Below, piece after piece: positions 5,440 to 8,458 of a stretch of DNA of 8,458 nt. The notes beneath the pieces are model-generated. The model did not search any database, had not been told where the DNA came from, and saw only the letters and a list, made by a program, of their open reading frames with translations. The position numbers and the translations under genes are program-made. The stretch's first letter is position 1, and each line of letters opens with the position of its first letter. Location: contig PXAW01000342.1 in assembly GCA_003567055.1 (NCBI GenBank), forward strand, positions 1 to 8,458, written 5' to 3'. This DNA comes from Hyphomicrobiales bacterium (GTDB taxonomy: Bacteria > Pseudomonadota > Alphaproteobacteria > Rhizobiales > Beijerinckiaceae).

Positions 5440-8385
5440 TCAGCCGCCGGCGGCTTCGTCGTCCGCGACGCGGTGCGGCGGTGGCGATCCGCCGCGCGGG
5501 CGGCGCAGCAGCCGCTGGTAGAGCAGGCCGACACCCATCAACACCAGCCCCAGCCCGATGAAGGAAGCGGCACGGATCGGCCCGCCGAGTCCCGCGAGAT
5601 CGACGAGGAAGACTTTCGCGGCAGCAAGCACCAGATATCCAGCGGCAATGAGTCGCAGCCATGGCAGATTGCGCCACAGACCGACAACGAGCGCGCCGAC
5701 CCCGACGACGAGCAACATGGCCGAATAGGCCCATAATTCCGCCTCCCCGGTCATCCTTTCCAGGCCGATACGGGGCCCCTGGACCGCCATCCGGATCGCC
5801 GCGATGCTCCAGATCGCCTGGAGCAGGAAGGCGAGGACGGCCATCGCGCGCGCCTGCCATTGCAGCAGGCGCGTCTCCCGCAAGCCGTTCACCGCGCCCC
5901 GCAGCATCACCGCGATCGCCCCCGCCACGAGGGCGGGAAGCAGATAGGCAGGCAGGAGTGCGTTGAGGAAGCGTCCGCCGGGCACGGGTGAATCGGTGAT
6001 CAGCGGATTGACGGTGAGTGCGAGCCCCGCGCCGGAGATGACGAGCGCGATCAGCCCGAAGATCCGCGCGCCGATCCGGGTGACGGGATCGGGGCGCCCG
6101 GAATCGACACGCAGCAGGATCAGCGCGGCGCAAAGGACGGTAAGCACTGCGAGACCGGCATCGAGCAGAGCATCGAAACGCGCCGGCGGCATGCCGCCAT
6201 ACAGGGCATGGCGCAGCTGGAAGAAGACGAGCAGCAGAGCAAAGATGATGCCCAGCGCCTCCGACAGCCGCGCCATCGCATCGCGCCCGTCACGGCTGAG
6301 CCAATGCGCAGCGGCGAGGAAGGAGGCCGCCGGCACGCCGTAGCCCCAGAGCAGCCAGTTGAACAGGATGGTCCGCCCCGGATCGCCATCGACGATGCCG
6401 GGATCCCACAAGAGGCGCAGACCCACCACGATGGCCAGCGCACCCACCCCATAGCGCAGCATGGCGATACCGGTGCGCTGCGCCACGAAGGCAGCCCCGG
6501 CGCCGGCCAGAGAAAGCGCCACGGTGAGCATGCCGCGATCTAGCCAGAAGGCGAGCGCGAGGGCGAGATTGCCCAGAGCCGCGACGGCGCACAACCCGCA
6601 GATCAGCGCCATGGCCGGGACGCCGTTCGGCTGCACGACCTCATCCGCAGACATATCCTCATGCCCGCGCCGCACCGGCGCATGATGGCGCGTCGCGAGC
6701 AGGGTATAGGCGCCCGCCAGGAGCGCGGCGGCGACGGCGAAAGCCGGTTCCGCGATCCCGTCCATGAGCCGCGCGGCGCCGGTCAGCCGCCAATTGACGG
6801 CGATCAGCACGACAAGCGGTGCAGCGGCAAGAACCACGGCATAATACGGGATGATCCGGCCCGGCATCCCGGTGGTCCGGCGCAGGCGCCAGTAGGCGAT
6901 TGCGACGGCAGCCCCCGTCCCCGCCACGGCGAAGGCGACGAAGGACCGGAAGGCGTCCGGCCAGGGCAGACCCCCCACCGGCCCGGGCAGAACCCGTATC
7001 GGCTCGCCGAGCGCCTCGCGCGCCACCGGCCAGACCAGCAGCGCCGCGACCAGAGCGGCGACGGCCATGACGGAGACGCTCGACAAGGCGGGCACGGCGC
7101 CGGCCAGCAGCATCAGGGCGATCATCAACCCCGGGAAGTAAAGCGTCTGCACACCGCCCGGCAAGAAGCTCGTGGCGAAAACGAAGACCGCCAGAATGCC
7201 CAGAAACACGGCCCGCCCGCCCGGATCGGCCCGCTGCGCGCCAAGCGGGATCGCGCGATAGGGCAGGAAGGCGAAGACGAAGACGGCCAGCGCCGTCTGG
7301 ATCACGAGATGCAGGTGCACCGGCAAGGTCGGGCCGTCGAGCATCAAGATCGTCCAGGAAACGGCGAGCGCCGTCGCCGCAATCGCCACCCGGCGCCAGC
7401 CCCGCAGCCATGCCAGCGCATGCGCGGCAGCCGTGACGACGAGGAAATACGGCACCAGCGGCCAGGTCTGCCCGCCCTCACCGCCGGTCAGAATCGGAAC
7501 GGCGAAGGCGCCGATCAGCCCCAGCGCGGCCAGCAGCGGCCCGTGCAGGGCCGCAGCCAGCATGGTCGCGAGACCGAGCAGGCCAAGCAGCAGGAAGGCG
7601 GGGCCCGGTCCGAGAAATCCGTAGAGCGCGAAAGCTGCGTAGGCGGTCGCGAAGGCACTGACGGCACCGGCGGCTGTCAGGGCGGCCGGCACGTGTCCGG
7701 GGCCGATACCGGGCAGTGCAAGGGCGTAGTCGCGCCGGCGCAGGAATTCGCCGCCGATCAGCAGGGCCAGCGCGAAAGCTGCCGCAAGCCCGATCCGCGC
7801 CCCAGGCCCCAGCAGATCCTGCTCCAGCGAGAAGCGTACGAGGAAGGCGCCGCCGAGCCCGAGCGCGAGAGCACCCACCCAGACGGCCCAGCGCGCCCCG
7901 AGACGCTCCTCGAGGCTCGCCTTCTGCCGCCGGGGCTCCCGTATCGCGGGAACCGGCGCGGATGGCGGGGGTGGGGGCGGGGGTGGAACATGATCAGCTT
8001 GCGCGCCCTGTCCGGTCGCGTCGCGCGATGGCGCGGGCTCGGAGCTTTCCGCGCGGGCCGCTTGCTCGGATACGGATTCTTCTGGCGCCGCCTGTTCGGG
8101 ACCTGTCTCTTCCGGCGAGGCCTGTTTCGGTGCTGCCCCCTTCACCGCCCCCTTCGCTGCCTCCTTCGCTGCCGCCTCGCCTGAGGGCTCGCCCGCTTCC
8201 GGCGCCGGATCCCGGTATCGGGTCCGCAGCAGCCCTTCGAGCCGCTCGACCCGGCTTTGCAATCCGGCGAGCTGCCGCATGGCGCGCTGCGCGATCACGA
8301 CGGCGACTATCGCCACGACAGGAATGGCCAGAGCCGCGATTGCCGTGAGGATGAGCAGTGTTTCGATCAGGGGCAAGGCCGCCAC
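5440..8385 (-). CDS. DUF2339 polytopic membrane protein
   Basis: The 981-residue protein belongs, by architecture and signature, to the DUF2339 (COG5373) family of large inner-membrane proteins of unknown function. An N-terminal membrane anchor (about 5-32) is followed by a short predicted coiled coil (about 33-55, LQSRVERLEGLLRTR). A charged, disordered Ala/Glu/Pro-rich linker (about 57-150) ends in eight consecutive prolines (134-141). The family signature LEERLGARWAVWVGALALGL (158-177) and FLVRFSLEQDLLGPGARIGL (181-200) begin a continuous series of some two dozen hydrophobic segments reaching the short basic, Pro-rich C-terminus. Length is within the family's usual 800-1100 range. The first start in frame after a stop is GTG at 8385, with only GCGGGA next to it; TTG at 8376 has GGAG 8 bases upstream and may be the true start. 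Other biochemical function is not known and none is proposed. Confidence 0.88.
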   Translation of the reverse strand: MAALPLIETLLILTAIAALAIPVVAIVAVVIAQRAMRQLAGLQSRVERLEGLLRTRYRDPAPEAGEPSGEAAAKEAAKGAVKGAAPKQASPEETGPEQAAPEESVSEQAARAESSEPAPSRDATGQGAQADHVPPPPPPPPSAPVPAIREPRRQKASLEERLGARWAVWVGALALGLGGAFLVRFSLEQDLLGPGARIGLAAAFALALLIGGEFLRRRDYALALPGIGPGHVPAALTAAGAVSAFATAYAAFALYGFLGPGPAFLLLGLLGLATMLAAALHGPLLAALGLIGAFAVPILTGGEGGQTWPLVPYFLVVTAAAHALAWLRGWRRVAIAATALAVSWTILMLDGPTLPVHLHLVIQTALAVFVFAFLPYRAIPLGAQRADPGGRAVFLGILAVFVFATSFLPGGVQTLYFPGLMIALMLLAGAVPALSSVSVMAVAALVAALLVWPVAREALGEPIRVLPGPVGGLPWPDAFRSFVAFAVAGTGAAVAIAYWRLRRTTGMPGRIIPYYAVVLAAAPLVVLIAVNWRLTGAARLMDGIAEPAFAVAAALLAGAYTLLATRHHAPVRRGHEDMSADEVVQPNGVPAMALICGLCAVAALGNLALALAFWLDRGMLTVALSLAGAGAAFVAQRTGIAMLRYGVGALAIVVGLRLLWDPGIVDGDPGRTILFNWLLWGYGVPAASFLAAAHWLSRDGRDAMARLSEALGIIFALLLVFFQLRHALYGGMPPARFDALLDAGLAVLTVLCAALILLRVDSGRPDPVTRIGARIFGLIALVISGAGLALTVNPLITDSPVPGGRFLNALLPAYLLPALVAGAIAVMLRGAVNGLRETRLLQWQARAMAVLAFLLQAIWSIAAIRMAVQGPRIGLERMTGEAELWAYSAMLLVVGVGALVVGLWRNLPWLRLIAAGYLVLAAAKVFLVDLAGLGGPIRAASFIGLGLVLMGVGLLYQRLLRRPRGGSPPPHRVADDEAAGG

Positions 8386-8458
8386 TCCCGCATGAACAAG
8401 CCGTACTCTCTACACCAGCTTGATTGCCAGAGCATTTCCGCAGACGACAAGCAGGCTC
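8386..8458. other. Upstream region of the DUF2339 gene
   Basis: The last 73 bases carry the 5' flank of the DUF2339 gene on the minus strand. In its frame a TAG stop occurs shortly upstream of the GTG, so the gene does not extend past the window. An ATG on the minus strand at 8393 is out of frame with it. I see no promoter I would defend and no other gene. Confidence 0.5.

Noticed and set aside
6661..8184. 507-codon open frame on the plus strand opposite the DUF2339 gene
   Set aside because: The product is Arg/Gln/Gly-rich low-complexity sequence, the complement of a membrane-protein coding strand; the DUF2339 signature on the other strand is clear.
7720..8348. Further plus-strand open frames opposite the DUF2339 N-terminal linker
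   Set aside because: They are Pro/Arg/Ala-rich complements of the low-complexity Ala/Glu/Pro linker with no start-site or domain support.

Overview
The window reads as chromosomal DNA of a high-GC alphaproteobacterium. The order (Rhizobiales-like, Rhodobacterales-like or other) cannot be fixed from the sequence alone. The pointers are strong GC bias at third codon positions, a small SRP RNA directly upstream of dnaX, a DnaX that has lost the zinc-binding cysteines of the E. coli protein in the way alphaproteobacterial DnaX proteins do, and a 161-residue Prx5-type peroxiredoxin of typical alphaproteobacterial form. I see no insertion sequence, phage gene, tRNA or CRISPR array.

Layout. Positions 2-130 hold a sigma70-like promoter and the signal recognition particle RNA gene (ffs). 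About 80 bases later dnaX (208-2280, + strand) encodes the tau subunit of the DNA polymerase III clamp loader. All remaining genes are on the minus strand. A GNAT acetyltransferase (2304-2810) converges on dnaX with a 23-base gap. A class-I SAM-dependent methyltransferase of the Methyltransf_2 type follows (2922-3932), separated from the GNAT gene by a strong 14-bp hairpin. Next are an OsmC-family protein (4124-4630) with its own AT-rich, palindrome-containing upstream region, a 1-Cys Prx5-type peroxiredoxin (4828-5313), and a 981-residue polytopic DUF2339 membrane protein (5440-8385). The last 73 bases are upstream sequence of that gene.

How the parts relate. ffs and dnaX are housekeeping genes and a common alphaproteobacterial pair, but the usual dnaX followers ybaB and recR are absent here. 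The minus-strand genes have gaps of 110-197 bases with hairpins and palindromes, so they look like mostly independent units rather than one tight operon. Two of them (OsmC, Prx5) are cysteine-based peroxide-defence proteins. They sit beside a methyltransferase that lacks the usual O-methyltransferase catalytic histidine and that, from remembered sequence features, may be related to the DMSP-synthesis S-methyltransferase DsyB. That possibility, the alternative 5' hairpin of the SRP RNA, and the palindromes in the OsmC upstream region are the points most worth a second look. I do not see a clearly undescribed multi-gene system.
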